The notes: generated by a model not told the origin, from the sequence alone. Positions 16,861 through 28,242 are shown, counted from the stretch's first letter. The stretch is 64,000 bases of DNA from Legionella donaldsonii (GCF_900452385.1 NZ_UGOA01000001.1:3356697-3420696); one strand, 5' to 3'. Made by a program: numbers and translations.

Positions 16861-18220
16861 CGTTAAGTACCCCTGGGCGTATCGAAACCTGTGGAGGAGA
16901 GGCGACTGGTGCTGCCTGCCATTGGCCCGCAAGGGTCAAATGCTGTAACGCATTGGCAATATGTGCATTTTGTTGTCGGGTAAAATGGTTATTAAATTGA
17001 GCCTGATTGATCAATTCAGTTGCCGAAATCGCCACCGATTTACCGGTATTCAAGTTATGCAACTGAACCTGGGCAGGAAGCGCAACAGCATAATTCACAA
17101 AAACAATACCATTATGCATTTGTTGATTAGAGGTTTGCTCAAAACGCGTGGAAACACTGCCATCCGCCGCCACACTATGTAAGCCTAAAGATAAAAAGCC
17201 TTTTTGTATCGCCTGCCAATTCTTATATTCGGGATGTTCTCGCACAAAGAGTTGGAATATCTCTGGTGTCATCAACATACCACCTGGCACCATGAATAAA
17301 GGCGCTTTATTGACATGAATACGACCTGCCTCTAAAGCTCTGGTGAGCCACTGAATAAACTCTACGCCAATCTGCTGTTCTATTTCAGCCACTGATTCAG
17401 GCGCACCACCGGTAAAAGTACCCACTCGTCCATAGCGATTACCACGTGAACCATAATTACGCAGCATCATTTGGTTAAAATACCGCTGAATAGCAATTGC
17501 ATCTGCACGGATTAGAATCGCCCCCAACGTTCCCGCTGCATGAACGTCTTCATTGAGCAAAGCAAGCCATACAGCCAATACTTGCGGATTTGCAGCAATC
17601 CAGGCGAAACCACCAGCAGGCATTAACAATCGCGCGATCAGTATATTAAGGCGACGACGAAACTCATCATCCGATTCTTTTTGGAATTCATAGCTATAAT
17701 GACTCCCCACCGCCACAAGGCTTTCCAGTAAGGGATTCCACTGCTTTAAAAACTGGCCATTGTTATCATATAAATCAAGGCTATAATCGATATACAGTTT
17801 ACCTGCACCTTGTAAGATAGCGGCAGAAAACAGCGCGTATTGCCACAATTTCTGCTCCTCTGATAATTCGGCTCCGCCTTCTTGTACAAGGTACTGGCGA
17901 AAAAGACTTAGCGCCGCTTCCGTGCGATTTAATGCGTGATCCAGCAAACCACCTTGTTGCGAATAATAACTATTAGACGTGTCAGGCAAATTTTGGCAAT
18001 GATTAATTAGATTATGCACGAGACTCAAGCACAGGCTGTCGAAGCGCACCTCTTCCAGAGCGTTCGCCTCACGAATTTGCAACATGAGGGTCTTGCGCTT
18101 TTCTTCCGCTAACATGAGCGCGGCAGGCGTAATACGCGTCAAATCCTTGAGTGGTTTGGCATTCAACGATCCTGCCTTTTTTCCGGGACGATGAAACAAA
18201 TCAACCTCCAAATTCAGCAT
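16853..18220 (-). CDS. TraI_2 (putative helicase/HD-like) domain protein
   Basis: A 455-residue cytoplasmic protein. The N-terminal 200 residues match the TraI_2 family found in relaxases of integrative elements, including the [15 protein letters not shown] segment where an HD-type histidine pair is expected and YSYEF further on. The C-terminal half includes a [14 protein letters not shown] region and a short region rich in Gln and Asn. Stand-alone chromosomal TraI_2 proteins occur in Legionella and other gammaproteobacteria, and their function is unknown. It sits between rsmA (17 bases upstream) and apaH (8-base overlap), in a core operon and not near any mobility gene. Confidence 0.65.
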   Translation of the reverse strand: MLNLEVDLFHRPGKKAGSLNAKPLKDLTRITPAALMLAEEKRKTLMLQIREANALEEVRFDSLCLSLVHNLINHCQNLPDTSNSYYSQQGGLLDHALNRTEAALSLFRQYLVQEGGAELSEEQKLWQYALFSAAILQGAGKLYIDYSLDLYDNNGQFLKQWNPLLESLVAVGSHYSYEFQKESDDEFRRRLNILIARLLMPAGGFAWIAANPQVLAVWLALLNEDVHAAGTLGAILIRADAIAIQRYFNQMMLRNYGSRGNRYGRVGTFTGGAPESVAEIEQQIGVEFIQWLTRALEAGRIHVNKAPLFMVPGGMLMTPEIFQLFVREHPEYKNWQAIQKGFLSLGLHSVAADGSVSTRFEQTSNQQMHNGIVFVNYAVALPAQVQLHNLNTGKSVAISATELINQAQFNNHFTRQQNAHIANALQHLTLAGQWQAAPVASPPQVSIRPGVLNGA

Positions 18221-18236
18221 TTATTAATATTTTACA

Positions 18237-19007
18237 CTAATTGACCATAAATTTCGCTAGTCGTACGTAATCTATCACTGCTATTTGTTCGGGACGCGAA
18301 AGAGGATCGAGCCCTAATTCTGTTATTTGGGTTGCGCTAAATACGGGTTTTAAATTATTTGCCAACGTCTTACGCCGCATGGAAAATGCCTGTGCGACTA
18401 ACCGTTCCAGCCTATTAGTATCCACTATTGGATAAGGGGATGATCGGTAGGGTGTTAAACGCACAATGGCTGAATCCACTTTAGGTTGAGGGTGAAACGC
18501 CTCTGGCGGCACATCAAACAAATGCTCCACGTCACAATGATATTGTACCATAACGCTTAGTCGTCCATAGGCTTTCGTTCCAGGCTGCGCCGCTAAGCGC
18601 ATAACAACTTCCTTTTGCAACATGAAGTGCATATCCTCAATCCATTGCGCATAATCAAGAAGATGAAGCAGTAGAGGGGTGGAGATATTATACGGTAAAT
18701 TACCTAAAATGCGCAGCTCTTTACCCCATTGACTATAATCAACCGTTAAAGCATCGGCAGGCACTATATCCAATTTTTCGGTAGCCGTAGGCAAAGTAGC
18801 CAGATGGGCTTGTAAATCAGTATCGATTTCAATCGCTGTTAAATGATTGAGCTGTTTTAATAAAGGCTGCGTTAATGCACCTAGCCCTGGACCAATTTCA
18901 ACGACCTTATCGTCCTGATGCAAATGCGCAGCATTTAAAATATCACTAATAATATGCCTGTTTTTTAAAAAATTCTGGCCAAACCGTTTACGGGGGCGAT
19001 GGTTCAC
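18237..19007 (-). CDS. rsmA: 16S rRNA dimethyladenosine transferase RsmA
   Basis: A 256-residue RsmA/KsgA that dimethylates the two adenines of the 16S 3'-end hairpin during small-subunit assembly. Visible motifs are KRFGQNFL at the N-terminus, the SAM-binding [12 protein letters not shown], and NLPYNIS at the target-base site; the length is typical. It starts at GTG 19007, supported by a TAGGTG ribosome site five bases upstream. It leads a minus-strand run, rsmA-TraI_2-apaH, with short gaps. Confidence 0.95.
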   Translation of the reverse strand: MNHRPRKRFGQNFLKNRHIISDILNAAHLHQDDKVVEIGPGLGALTQPLLKQLNHLTAIEIDTDLQAHLATLPTATEKLDIVPADALTVDYSQWGKELRILGNLPYNISTPLLLHLLDYAQWIEDMHFMLQKEVVMRLAAQPGTKAYGRLSVMVQYHCDVEHLFDVPPEAFHPQPKVDSAIVRLTPYRSSPYPIVDTNRLERLVAQAFSMRRKTLANNLKPVFSATQITELGLDPLSRPEQIAVIDYVRLAKFMVN

Positions 19008-19167
19008 TTCTTCACCTAAAACAAAGAAAAACTATATTAACATTTTTTAGTGGACCCTAGTTTATCCTTAAAATCATTTTTTTGCTTGCCAATCAATAAA
19101 AAACTATCACTTGGCGAATAGCCATGTTAGGTTACTGAGTTAGGTATCGAGAAGAGAAATAGGGCTC

Positions 19168-19893
19168 ATGTTAAGTCATTTGTTAGAGCTTCGTAAACGT
19201 GCACTACATATTATTATTACTTTTTTCTCTTTTTTTTTATTGTTTTTTTTCTGTGCAAATGATTTATTTCATGCTCTTATCTCTCCGTTAATCAATGCCT
19301 TACCAAAAGAAAATTCGTTAATCGCCACACAAATTACCTCTCCGGTATTAACCCCTATCAAACTTGCAGGGGATGCCGCCATGTTGTGCACCGCACCTTT
19401 TGCGCTTTTGCAATTATGGTGTTTTGTCGCCCCAGGGCTTTATCGTCATGAGCGTTACAATTTACGCGGGGCACTGACAAGTAGTCTTCTATTATTTTGT
19501 TTGGGGGTTTTATTTTGTTTTTATTTGGTTTTGCCCTTTATGTTTCAGTTTTTTGCCAAAGCAGTCCCTTTAGGCGTTAAATTTATGCCTGATATGACTT
19601 ATGCCCTCGATTTTATTACCCGAATGCTATTACTCTTTGGTTTTTGTTTCCAAGTACCACTTCTCTGTTTAACCCTGGTTCGTTTGGGATGGCTTGATAT
19701 TCAGGTATTGAAAAAAGTGAGGCCTTACGTCATTGTCGCTGCGTTTACTATAGGCATGCTGTTGACCCCGCCCGACGTTTTATCCCAAATTATGCTGGCT
19801 GTTCCTCTTTGCCTTTTATATGAGCTAGGCATTATTTTGGCAAAATACACCCCAAACAAAGTAATTAGTAACTATGATGAGATAGCCAAATAA
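19168..19893 (+). CDS. tatC: Sec-independent translocase TatC
   Basis: The 241-residue polytopic core of the twin-arginine translocase, which binds the signal peptides of folded substrates. The N-terminus MLSHLLELRKRALH is the family signature, followed by about six membrane helices; FAKAVPLGVKFMP and LTPPDVLSQ are typical TatC loops. The length is slightly shorter than E. coli TatC. No tatA or tatB lies beside it, so those genes are elsewhere. The 3' end overlaps the convergent membrane-protein gene by 29 bases. Confidence 0.93.
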   Translation: MLSHLLELRKRALHIIITFFSFFLLFFFCANDLFHALISPLINALPKENSLIATQITSPVLTPIKLAGDAAMLCTAPFALLQLWCFVAPGLYRHERYNLRGALTSSLLLFCLGVLFCFYLVLPFMFQFFAKAVPLGVKFMPDMTYALDFITRMLLLFGFCFQVPLLCLTLVRLGWLDIQVLKKVRPYVIVAAFTIGMLLTPPDVLSQIMLAVPLCLLYELGIILAKYTPNKVISNYDEIAK

Positions 19894-20956
19894 CCCATTT
19901 GTTCCAGGTCGGACTAAATAACAAAACAACACTTAAAATAGCAAGCACACTATATCGATTAAGATAGTAAGCAAAATTTCTTACAGGGGCATTAGTGGGT
20001 TCTGCTGAAATAAGCCAACAACGGATGGCTACGCAAACCGGCAAATAAAGAAGAATTATAATTTCACTAAAGATCCTTGCTTCCATGAAACTACCAACCA
20101 GTAATAAACCAAGAAAATAACACAGGCTAACATAACGAATGGGTCTGTATTGCGGGGGGATAAAGTCATAAAAAGCAAACCAAAATAAGGGTAACCCCGC
20201 AAAACAAAAGATAAATAAAAAAATATGCTGCTCATTGAACAACCATAGCAAATTAACTTCAAAATAAGTGTAGGAAGAACCACGAAAGTACCATTCCATT
20301 AACTGCCCCGGAATGTCCTGCAAACTCATCACAATAAGAAAGCGTGCCAAGAAATAAGCCAAGATCGCAAACAATAAGGGTTTAAAAATTGTCCGTGGAT
20401 GTTGCCAATAAAGTGCAGGAATCAATAAAACCAGCAAAATACTGCTCTCGCGATTAAAAGTGGCTAAAAACACCCAAGGGATTAGGTAAACCCATTGCGC
20501 ACGCAGACAAAATAAAAAGCCTGTAGCCATAAAAAAAAGCGCGGCAGAATCACAAGGGTAAAAAAAAGTCGCATCGCCATCACTGTTAAAACGGTAATTA
20601 ATGACTGTTATCAAAGGCAAAAGCAGAATAAATAGCCAACTTAGTAACTGGGCTACCCGTGGCTCAAATTCATAAGCAAGTAATTTAGTGAGGGCATAAT
20701 AGAAAAGGCTCACAAACAGCCATTCCAGTAAAAAGAATAATTGATCGATTTCCATGGGCAGCATATACGCAAGAAAATGGGCCAAGGCGGGGACTAACAT
20801 TCGCTGTCCATAAGGCAAGCGAACCGAAAAATCGATTAATTCCGTAAGTGGTGCTTCAGTATAGACCCCCGTAAGGGTGGTATGAATGTAAGCATAACTA
20901 AGAAGGAGGGCAACCGTTACAAAATGCATCTTATAGCGCGCGATATCCTTATTCAT
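19865..20956 (-). CDS. Polytopic membrane protein, function unknown
   Basis: A 363-residue protein with about nine or ten hydrophobic helices and short loops. The first loop is strongly acidic and aromatic, and the FNRESSILL and FYPCDSAAL segments are the most distinctive motifs. The arrangement recalls polytopic envelope glycosyl-transfer proteins of the GT-C type, but no catalytic Asp pair can be assigned, so I do not call a function. It overlaps the end of tatC by 29 bases and is divergent from hspQ across 88 bases. Confidence 0.55.
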   Translation of the reverse strand: MNKDIARYKMHFVTVALLLSYAYIHTTLTGVYTEAPLTELIDFSVRLPYGQRMLVPALAHFLAYMLPMEIDQLFFLLEWLFVSLFYYALTKLLAYEFEPRVAQLLSWLFILLLPLITVINYRFNSDGDATFFYPCDSAALFFMATGFLFCLRAQWVYLIPWVFLATFNRESSILLVLLIPALYWQHPRTIFKPLLFAILAYFLARFLIVMSLQDIPGQLMEWYFRGSSYTYFEVNLLWLFNEQHIFLFIFCFAGLPLFWFAFYDFIPPQYRPIRYVSLCYFLGLLLVGSFMEARIFSEIIILLYLPVCVAIRCWLISAEPTNAPVRNFAYYLNRYSVLAILSVVLLFSPTWNKWVIWLSHHSY

Positions 20957-21044
20957 ACTTTTTATTGCAGCAAATTCAAGATTTATCGAGGCTAACCGAT
21001 ATCAGAGTAAAAACGCAAGGACTGGCTGAAACCAGGAGAACGCG

Positions 21045-21356
21045 ATGAATAAAACAGCAAAATTTAATGTTGGTGAGCAGGTAATTCATACACAACAGGG
21101 TTATCGTGCTGTTATTATCGATGTCGATCCACTTTTCCAAGCGTCTGGCCGTTATAATCCACAGGCCGTTAAGCGGGCCTTTGCGACCCGGAATCCTTGG
21201 TATCGCTTATTGGTTGATGAGAGCAGTTTGATAACGTATGTAGAAGAATGCTTACTAAGGAAAGCCCCTAACTCTTCAGCAATTAATAATCCTCTTCTTG
21301 GTCATTACCTGAATGAACGACAAGGGAACTATTACAGTAATGCAAGCCGTCATTAG
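21045..21356 (+). CDS. hspQ: Heat shock protein HspQ
   Basis: A 103-residue HspQ/YccV-type protein, a small hemimethylated-DNA-binding-like barrel. In enterobacteria it is a Lon specificity enhancer and a heat-shock product. Motifs are AKFNVGEQVIHTQQGYRAV and RNPWYRLLVD followed by TYVEECLL. A GGAG ribosome site precedes the ATG. It is a single gene, with a strong hairpin after it. Confidence 0.9.
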   Translation: MNKTAKFNVGEQVIHTQQGYRAVIIDVDPLFQASGRYNPQAVKRAFATRNPWYRLLVDESSLITYVEECLLRKAPNSSAINNPLLGHYLNERQGNYYSNASRH

Positions 21357-21383
21357 GGTCTGTGACCTGTCTACTATCTTGGC

Positions 21384-21434
21384 CGAAAAACGCTAATTGT
21401 CCGCGCTGCGAGGCTCGTAAATTAACGTTTTTCG
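21384..21434. terminator. Long intergenic hairpin after hspQ
   Basis: CGAAAAACG at 384-392 and TAATT at 394-398 pair with AATTA at 420-424 and CGTTTTTCG at 426-434 (offsets from 21000), with one A-C mismatch. The result is a 15-position stem around a 21-base loop. It lies between convergent hspQ and the small membrane-protein gene. U-rich flanks are present on one side only, so it may be a terminator or another structured element. Confidence 0.5.
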
Positions 21435-21488
21435 ACTCAAGCTAGCGTAACGTCAACCGGTCCTGGACAGGCTTTGCTTTTGCACTAT

Positions 21489-21683
21489 CTAGGTATGTCT
21501 TAGTATAAAAACTAATAAAGCAACAAAGCCAATGAGCAGAACACCTAATAAACCCATCGTGGAAAAGCTTTTACTGAGATTTTCACGACTAAATTGCTCG
21601 GGGCGACCTTTGATACTGCGATATAACACCCAGACAATTAACCCTGCAGCTAACAATCCTAATAGTTGATATAACGTTTCCAT
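21489..21683 (-). CDS. Small two-helix membrane protein
   Basis: A 64-residue protein with two hydrophobic helices (residues 5-22 and 42-62) joined by a basic loop. An AAGGAAG ribosome site seven bases before the ATG, and only three bases separating it from fre, indicate a real gene in the ubiD-fre operon. It resembles short two-helix proteins co-transcribed with flavin reductases. I cannot assign a function. Confidence 0.65.
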   Translation of the reverse strand: METLYQLLGLLAAGLIVWVLYRSIKGRPEQFSRENLSKSFSTMGLLGVLLIGFVALLVFILRHT

Positions 21684-21686
21684 TTA

Positions 21687-22388
21687 CTAGCTTCCTTTTT
21701 CTTCAAAACTAAACGCGTCTGCGAATTGTTGTGTACGTGGTAACCCAGCAGCCACTAAAAAATCTCTGATGGTATAAACCATATCAAAAGGCCCGCCAAT
21801 GACCACCTGCCATTTACTCAGGTCGTTAGGGTGATGCTCGAGTACTTTAGAGATTAGTGTTTCTTTATTGGTGTTAGACAATAAAGAAAAATAACGAAAG
21901 CGTTCCACATGGGCCTGCCATTGTATAACCTTCTCATCGAGATACAAATCGCTTTGCGAACGTGCACCCCAAAATAACTCAAAGGACCGTTTATCGCCAC
22001 TTGCCAGCAACTGCTCTATCATTGCTTTAATGGGCGCAAATCCTGTACCTCCGGCAATAAATAAAATGGGCCGTGTAGTTTGTAATTTGTCCAAGTGACA
22101 ATCACCCAGTGGTAACCGAATGGTCAGTACCCCGCGTTGCCTGATTTCGGCAAGTAGCCGTTGATTACTGGCATTACCCTGGCTATGACGTATATGTAAT
22201 TCATATTTGCAGGAACCTAAGGGGGCATTAGCAATTGAATAACTTAATTCTTCACCGCCAGATAAAATTTGCAAATACTGTCCTGCCTGGTAATCAACAT
22301 ACCGCTCAGGCAGCAAAATAACTTGTAAAATAGTATCGGTGAGGGGAGTGATACTCTCTACTCGTGCACTAACAACAGTACTACTCAT
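21687..22388 (-). CDS. fre: NAD(P)H-flavin reductase, Fre-like
   Basis: A 233-residue FNR-superfamily flavin reductase. The N-terminal beta-barrel carries the flavin segment [17 protein letters not shown], and the nucleotide-binding [14 protein letters not shown] follows. It makes reduced flavins from NAD(P)H. Its gene overlaps ubiD by four bases (ATGA), so both are translated together. The pairing suits UbiD, whose prenylated FMN cofactor depends on reduced flavin in the cell; the direct link is inference. Confidence 0.85.
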   Translation of the reverse strand: MSSTVVSARVESITPLTDTILQVILLPERYVDYQAGQYLQILSGGEELSYSIANAPLGSCKYELHIRHSQGNASNQRLLAEIRQRGVLTIRLPLGDCHLDKLQTTRPILFIAGGTGFAPIKAMIEQLLASGDKRSFELFWGARSQSDLYLDEKVIQWQAHVERFRYFSLLSNTNKETLISKVLEHHPNDLSKWQVVIGGPFDMVYTIRDFLVAAGLPRTQQFADAFSFEEKGS

Positions 22389-23854
22389 GTATCCAATTCC
22401 AATTGAGACCAGTAGTTATCGACTCGCTCTAAGACCGCTCTATCCATAGTAATTGCCGTACCCCATTCTCTCTGAGTTTCTCCTGGCCATTTATTGGTTG
22501 CATCCATTCCCATTTTCGAACCCAAACCAGAGATTGGAGAGGCAAAATCAAGATAATCTATCGGTGTATTATCAACCATTACCGTATCGCGCAAAGGGTC
22601 CATACGAGTAGTTATAGCCCAAATTACATCCTGCCAATTCCGTGCATCAATATCGTCATCACAGACAATAACAAATTTGGTATACATAAATTGTCTTAAA
22701 AAAGACCAAACTGCCATCATTACTCGCTTTGCATGGCCAGGATATTGTTTTTTAATGGTGACAACGGCTAAACGATAAGAGCATCCCTCTGGAGGCAAGT
22801 AAAAATCCACAATTTCTGGGAATTGTTTTTGTAGTAAAGGAATAAATACCTCATTGAGAGCCAGGCCTAGAATCGCCGGTTCATCAGGAGGCCGACCCGT
22901 GTAAGTACTGTGATAAATAGGCTTATCGCGATAACTAATTCGTTCAACAGTTAATACAGGAAAAGACTGCACCTCATTATAATAACCAGTATGATCACCA
23001 AACGGGCCTTCATCAGCCTCTAAGCCCGGCTCAATAAACCCTTCCAAAATAATTTCGGCACTGGCCGGCACATGTAAATCACTGCCAATACAGGTAGTAA
23101 GTTGGGTACGTTGACCTCGCAATAAGCCGGCAAACGCGTATTCTGACAACGTATCAGGGACAGGCGTAACAGCTGCCAGCAAGGTTGCCGGATCAGCACC
23201 CAACGTTACCGCAACAGGGAATCTCTCACCAGGGTAGGCTTTCTGCCAGGCTTGATAATCCAAAGCGCCACCACGGTGTGACAACCAGCGCATTATTAGT
23301 TTATTTTTGCCGATTACTTGTTGGCGATAAATGCCTATATTTTCACGTGGCTGATGGGGGCCCTTAGTAGTGACTAATCCCCAGGTAATAAGTGGTGCAA
23401 CATCACCCGGCCAGCAGGTTTGAATGGGCAAGCGAGCTAAATCGACCTCATCTTTCTCCCAAACATGAGTCTGGCATGCTGCGCTATTGACGTATTTGGG
23501 CGCCATATTCAACGCTTGTTTGAGCAGCGGTAATTTACTGAATGCATCTTTAAAACCCTTTGGTGGTTCAGGCTCTTTTAATGCCGCTAAAAGTTTGCCT
23601 ATTTCACGCAAGGCTGTAATAGTTTCCTCACCCATACCGAGTGCTACCCGTTCAACGGTACCAAACAAATTGGTCAATACAGGCATCGTACTGTTCTTAG
23701 GATGAGTAAACAGTAATGCGGGCCCTCCAGCTCGCAAAACCCTATCACTGACAGCCGTCATTTCAAGATCTGGCGATACAGGATAAGCGATACGCCGCAA
23801 TAAGCCGCGAGTTTCTAACTGCTCTATAAAGTCACGAAGATCAGCATATTTCAT
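22385..23854 (-). CDS. ubiD: 4-hydroxy-3-polyprenylbenzoate decarboxylase UbiD
   Basis: A 489-residue UbiD, decarboxylating the prenylated hydroxybenzoate in ubiquinone synthesis with prenyl-FMN. The start is the ATG at 23854, because [14 protein letters not shown] matches the family N-terminus; the frame continues further upstream without homology. Conserved stretches include [30 protein letters not shown] and the [12 protein letters not shown] end. It is the first gene of a three-gene operon with fre and a small membrane protein. Confidence 0.95.
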   Translation of the reverse strand: MKYADLRDFIEQLETRGLLRRIAYPVSPDLEMTAVSDRVLRAGGPALLFTHPKNSTMPVLTNLFGTVERVALGMGEETITALREIGKLLAALKEPEPPKGFKDAFSKLPLLKQALNMAPKYVNSAACQTHVWEKDEVDLARLPIQTCWPGDVAPLITWGLVTTKGPHQPRENIGIYRQQVIGKNKLIMRWLSHRGGALDYQAWQKAYPGERFPVAVTLGADPATLLAAVTPVPDTLSEYAFAGLLRGQRTQLTTCIGSDLHVPASAEIILEGFIEPGLEADEGPFGDHTGYYNEVQSFPVLTVERISYRDKPIYHSTYTGRPPDEPAILGLALNEVFIPLLQKQFPEIVDFYLPPEGCSYRLAVVTIKKQYPGHAKRVMMAVWSFLRQFMYTKFVIVCDDDIDARNWQDVIWAITTRMDPLRDTVMVDNTPIDYLDFASPISGLGSKMGMDATNKWPGETQREWGTAITMDRAVLERVDNYWSQLELDT

Positions 23855-24006
23855 GAGTAAGAATTCGGGAAAATTAATTGCGTTGATTAGAGTACAGGCG
23901 ACTTCATACAAAAACAAAGGGTAAACCTAAGTCGCCTGTATATCCGCAGGAGCGGGGTGAAGCAGGGCTACGCAAATAGCAATTCCCAGCAACACCGAAA
24001 CCACAT

Positions 24007-25269
24007 TTATTCCTGGCGTTTCATCGCTTCAAAAAATTCTGCATTTGTCTTGTGATTTTTCATGCGCTCTAGTAAGAACTCAATGGCATCACATTCATCC
24101 ATCGATTGCAGAATCTTACGCAGAATCCAGGTACGATGTAATTCTTCCGGACTTAATAACAGGTCTTCACGACGTGTACCAGAACGATTGATATTAATGG
24201 CAGGGAATACACGGCGCTCAGAGATACTACGGCTTAAGTGGATTTCCATATTACCGGTTCCCTTAAACTCTTCGTAAATCACCTCATCCATCTTGGAACC
24301 AGTATCCACCAGCGCTGTTGCTATAATAGTTAGGCTGCCACCTTCTTCAATATTACGTGCAGCACCGTAAAGACGCTTTGGTCGCTGTAAAGCGTTAGCA
24401 TCCACACCACCTGTCAGCACCTTTCCTGATGAAGGAACAACGGTGTTATAAGCACGTGCTAACCGGGTAATAGAATCCAGCAAAACAACCACATCCCGCT
24501 TATGTTCGACCAGACGTTTTGCTTTTTCGATAACCATTTCCGCAACCTGTACGTGGCGATTCGCAGGCTCATCGAAGGTGCTTGCTACCACTTCACCTTT
24601 TACCGAACGTTGCATTTCGGTAACTTCCTCTGGACGTTCATCAATTAATAACACAATCAGATAACATTCAGGGTAATTTTTCTCAATCGAATGGGCAAGA
24701 TTCTGCAACATTAATGTTTTACCCGCTTTCGGTGGAGACACGATAAGGCCACGCTGACCACGGCCAAAAGGAGCGCAAAGATCAACAACACGAGCCGTCA
24801 GGTCCTCTGTACTGCCATTTCCTTGTTCCATGACCAACCGCTGGGTGGCGAATAAAGGCGTCAAGTTTTCAAATAAAATTTTACGTTTAGCGCTTTCTGG
24901 GGAGTCGAAGTTGATTTGATCGACTTTCAGCAGAGCAAAATAACGCTCATTGTCTTTAGGCGGCCGAATTTTGCCTGTTATGGTATCTCCAGTCCGCAAA
25001 CCAAACCGTCTTATTTGGCTGGGAGAAACATAAATATCATCGGGCCCTGCCTGGTAGGAGCCGTCTTCAGATCGCAAAAAGCCAAAACCATCGGTTAATA
25101 CTTCCAAAACGCCGCCGCCAAGAATATCTTCTCCTTTGTGCGAATGCGCTTTGAGGATGGCAAAAAGAATATCCTGTTTACGCATGCGGGCAGTATTTTC
25201 AGCCCCCATTTCTTGAGCGATATTAACAAGATCGGCAATGGGTAATTGCTTAAGTTCACTAAGATTCAT
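24007..25269 (-). CDS. rho: Transcription termination factor Rho
   Basis: A 420-residue hexameric RNA helicase that ends transcription at C-rich sites. It starts at the ATG at 25269 ([10 protein letters not shown]). The N-terminal RNA-binding domain includes GFGFLRS, the Walker A is SPPKAGKT, and the Q-loop segment GVDANALQ and R-loop lie as in E. coli Rho. The length is normal and no insertion is visible. The 286-base gap upstream to trxA probably holds the rho leader, which in other bacteria is autoregulated. Confidence 0.97.
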   Translation of the reverse strand: MNLSELKQLPIADLVNIAQEMGAENTARMRKQDILFAILKAHSHKGEDILGGGVLEVLTDGFGFLRSEDGSYQAGPDDIYVSPSQIRRFGLRTGDTITGKIRPPKDNERYFALLKVDQINFDSPESAKRKILFENLTPLFATQRLVMEQGNGSTEDLTARVVDLCAPFGRGQRGLIVSPPKAGKTLMLQNLAHSIEKNYPECYLIVLLIDERPEEVTEMQRSVKGEVVASTFDEPANRHVQVAEMVIEKAKRLVEHKRDVVVLLDSITRLARAYNTVVPSSGKVLTGGVDANALQRPKRLYGAARNIEEGGSLTIIATALVDTGSKMDEVIYEEFKGTGNMEIHLSRSISERRVFPAININRSGTRREDLLLSPEELHRTWILRKILQSMDECDAIEFLLERMKNHKTNAEFFEAMKRQE

Positions 25270-25555
25270 ACTTCTCACTTGATGTGTTGGTTAAACGAAA
25301 TGGATTTCCGAGATAATTTTAGGAAGGACAACTTGGCATCACTCTAAGTTCGCCAGACTTACTTTACCCATCTTATACTATACAGCAACAATATCAGTAG
25401 CGCTATAAAACTAAATTGGGTTAACTTGAAGTGGCGGCTCTGAGTATAGCCACATATTGAACTAAGAGCCTAACATAGCTTTTCCAAGAGATCCACTGTT
25501 TTTTTATCTCTCCATCTTTAATTATAAGCTGGAGAGAAGATGGAATTGATTAAAA

Positions 25556-25882
25556 TCAGGCATTACTCTCAACAAAAGCACTTAATTGCGACTTGGAAAG
25601 CAAACCCATTTTTACTGCTTCGACTTGGCCATTTTTAAATAAAATAAGTGTTGGAATACTCATAACGCCATATTTAGAAGGCGTTTGTGGGTTTTCATCA
25701 ATATTGATTTTGGCAAAACTGATACTATCGCTGTGACTAGCCGCCACCTCTTCCAGGATTGGTGTTAATGCCCGACAAGGACCACACCACTCAGCCCAAA
25801 AATCCACTAACACAGGCTTGGTAGAATTCAATACATCCTGCTCAAAGCTGCCATCAGTGACTGTCTTAATATTATCGCTCAT
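25556..25882 (-). CDS. trxA: Thioredoxin
   Basis: A 108-residue thioredoxin with the redox motif WCGPC (Cys33, Cys36), the DFWAEW strand before it and the cis-proline in MSIPTLILF. The length is that of a standard TrxA without signal peptide, so it is cytoplasmic and reduces protein disulfides through thioredoxin reductase. It lies 33 bases after rsmE on the same strand, with rho further downstream, as in many gammaproteobacteria where trxA and rho are neighbours. Confidence 0.95.
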   Translation of the reverse strand: MSDNIKTVTDGSFEQDVLNSTKPVLVDFWAEWCGPCRALTPILEEVAASHSDSISFAKINIDENPQTPSKYGVMSIPTLILFKNGQVEAVKMGLLSKSQLSAFVESNA

Positions 25883-25915
25883 GAAAAACCTCTTGATTAA
25901 ATTGTCTGACTAGCA

Positions 25916-26644
25916 TTATAGATCACCGCCGATAGCTTGCAACACGCTAATCGCTGCAATTGCCGCTGTTTCTGTACGTAATACCCGTGGACCTAAACAT
26001 AAAGGACTAAAATTAAAAGAAAAAATATGTTCGATTTCTTCTTGGTTAAATCCCCCCTCAGGTCCGATTAACAAAGCAATATCTGCCTGGGCAAAATTAT
26101 AATCTCGCCAGGTCTTTGCCGCCTCAGGATATAAAATAAATTTCAAGGAAGCCTGCTCTTTTTGTAAATAATCGTCTAAAGAGAGAGTCGGTGTAATAAC
26201 AGGAATTTGATTCCGTCCTGATTGTTCACAAGCGGAAACCGCAATCGCCTGCCATTGTGCAAGCTTCTTTTCCATTCGCTCTTTGTCTAATTTCACAACC
26301 GAGCGCGCCGTAATGAGAGGGGTAATCGCAGTAACACCCAATTCCACTGCTTTTTGCACGACAAGCTCCATACGTTCACCCTTGGAAACAGCCTGGGCTA
26401 AATGAATAATTCGTGGCGACTCCCTATTAACCTTTCGTTCTGTTAGCACAGTAACAAGGACTTTCTTTTTGTGCACACTGGTAATCGTTGCATCAAACTC
26501 ACGATTATCCCCACAAAACAGGACAATTTGTTGGCCTGGCTGCATACGCAACACCACGCCGACATGTTGTGCCGCCTCAGCAGATAACTCGAACTCCTGA
26601 CCACAATGATAAGGGCCAGGTTGATAAATACGAACAACTCTCAC
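25916..26644 (-). CDS. rsmE: 16S rRNA m3U1498 methyltransferase RsmE
   Basis: A SPOUT-class methyltransferase of about 242 residues. The N-terminal PUA-like part begins VRIYQPGPY, with VVLRMQPGQQIVLF; the C-terminal knot has LIGPEGGFNQEE and LGPRVLRTETA, the SAM-binding trefoil motifs of RsmE. The start is placed at the GTG at 26644 by comparison with family N-termini; GTG 26650 or TTG 26659 are alternatives, because no clear ribosome site decides. It modifies U1498 in the 30S decoding region. Confidence 0.93.
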   Translation of the reverse strand: MRVVRIYQPGPYHCGQEFELSAEAAQHVGVVLRMQPGQQIVLFCGDNREFDATITSVHKKKVLVTVLTERKVNRESPRIIHLAQAVSKGERMELVVQKAVELGVTAITPLITARSVVKLDKERMEKKLAQWQAIAVSACEQSGRNQIPVITPTLSLDDYLQKEQASLKFILYPEAAKTWRDYNFAQADIALLIGPEGGFNQEEIEHIFSFNFSPLCLGPRVLRTETAAIAAISVLQAIGGDL

Positions 26645-26844
26645 TTTCACTCGCAGCAAGCCATTTTGCCTTAGTATACGTCAGATTTCATGGAGTTAAA
26701 GCATGGTCCGGAAGGCAGTATTTAAAAATGCATCCCATTCCATCCTCTTAGGTGAAGGATCAATTTAATTACCTATTCTTATAAAAATTAATTAAGTGAC
26801 CGGATGCTCTATGCTAGAATTTTGCTTTTATCTAAGGGGAAATA

Positions 26845-28242
26845 ATGACGATGGCTAGCACGCGTATCGAAACAGATAGTATGGGCGAAATTGCTGTTGA
26901 CGCCGATAAATACTGGGGAGCGCAAACAGAGCGTTCTTTGCATCATTTCAATATTGGCCGCGATATTATGCCAATTGAAGTATCACACGCCTTCGGTATT
27001 TTGAAAAAAGCAGCAGCACTTACTAATCTTGAGCTTGGCAAATTGCCCAAAGACAAAGCTGATTTAATTATTAAAGCAGCAGAGGAAGTTAGCAACGGTT
27101 CGTTAGATGAACATTTTCCGCTCCATGTCTGGCAGACAGGTAGCGGCACTCAATCCAATATGAATGTTAACGAGGTTATTTCCAATCGCGCGATTGAAAT
27201 GGCCGGTGGCATCAAAGGCAGTAAAACACCAATCCATCCTAATGATCATGTCAATATGTCACAATCTTCAAATGACACGTTCCCCACTGCGATGCATATT
27301 GCCGCGGCAATTGCCTTTCATAAAAAGCTGCTGCCAGCTGTACGCAACTTGCGTGATGCCTTGGCTGCCAAGATGAACAGCTTCAAGGACATTGTAAAAA
27401 TTGGCCGTACTCATTTGCAAGATGCTGTACCACTAACCCTGGGACAAGAATTTTCTGGTTATGTCGCGCAATTGGACGCTTGTATCCATCGTATCGAAGA
27501 GGTAATGCCTGAGTTGTATGAATTGGCGTTGGGCGGCACCGCTGTCGGTACAGGTTTAAATACCCATCCCCAATTTGCAGTTAAAGCGGCAACCCATATC
27601 GCCACCATTACCAAACTACCTTTTATCTCTGCCGCCAATAAATTCGCCGCGTTGGCTTCACATGAACCACTGGTAATAGCCCATAGCACCCTGAAAACCC
27701 TGGCCTGTGCATTAATGAAAATTGCTAATGATGTACGTTGGCTTGGTTCCGGTCCACGTTGCGGCATTGGCGAATTGATTCTCCCTGAAAATGAGCCTGG
27801 TTCTTCGATTATGCCTGGCAAAGTGAACCCTACCCAATGCGAGGCAATGACCATGGTTTGCGCTCAAGTTATCGGCAATGATACGACTGTTGCCGTTGCC
27901 GCCAGTCAAGGTAATTTTGAGCTAAACGTGTTTAAACCAGTGATTATATTTAATGTCCTGCATTCATTAAACCTGTTAGCCGACACCTGCCATTCATTCC
28001 AAGAGTTTTGTGTGGAAGGTTTACAAGCGAATAAGACCACCATTGATTACTACCTCCACCACTCTCTCATGCTGGTAACCGCCTTAAATCAGCATATTGG
28101 TTATGATAAAGCAGCTAAAATTGCTAAAACCGCTCATCATGAAAACATTTCGTTACAAGAGGCAGCCGTAAAACTGGGATTTTTAACAGCTGAACAATTC
28201 AATGACTATGTTAAACCTGAAGAAATGGTAAATCCTCGCTAA
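26845..28242 (+). CDS. fumC: Fumarate hydratase, class II
   Basis: A 465-residue iron-independent fumarase of the TCA cycle, interconverting fumarate and malate as a tetramer. The N-terminal [18 protein letters not shown], the substrate segments GSGTQSNMN and TFPTAMH, and the signature [11 protein letters not shown] with the lyase serine loop are all intact. An AGGGGA ribosome site precedes the ATG. Length and motifs agree with stand-alone FumC. A perfect hairpin follows the stop. Confidence 0.97.
   Translation: MTMASTRIETDSMGEIAVDADKYWGAQTERSLHHFNIGRDIMPIEVSHAFGILKKAAALTNLELGKLPKDKADLIIKAAEEVSNGSLDEHFPLHVWQTGSGTQSNMNVNEVISNRAIEMAGGIKGSKTPIHPNDHVNMSQSSNDTFPTAMHIAAAIAFHKKLLPAVRNLRDALAAKMNSFKDIVKIGRTHLQDAVPLTLGQEFSGYVAQLDACIHRIEEVMPELYELALGGTAVGTGLNTHPQFAVKAATHIATITKLPFISAANKFAALASHEPLVIAHSTLKTLACALMKIANDVRWLGSGPRCGIGELILPENEPGSSIMPGKVNPTQCEAMTMVCAQVIGNDTTVAVAASQGNFELNVFKPVIIFNVLHSLNLLADTCHSFQEFCVEGLQANKTTIDYYLHHSLMLVTALNQHIGYDKAAKIAKTAHHENISLQEAAVKLGFLTAEQFNDYVKPEEMVNPR

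Noticed and set aside
25507..25537. Hairpin TCTCTCCA/TGGAGAGA as a trxA terminator
   Set aside because: On the transcribed strand it is followed by an A run, not a U run, and the stem is short.
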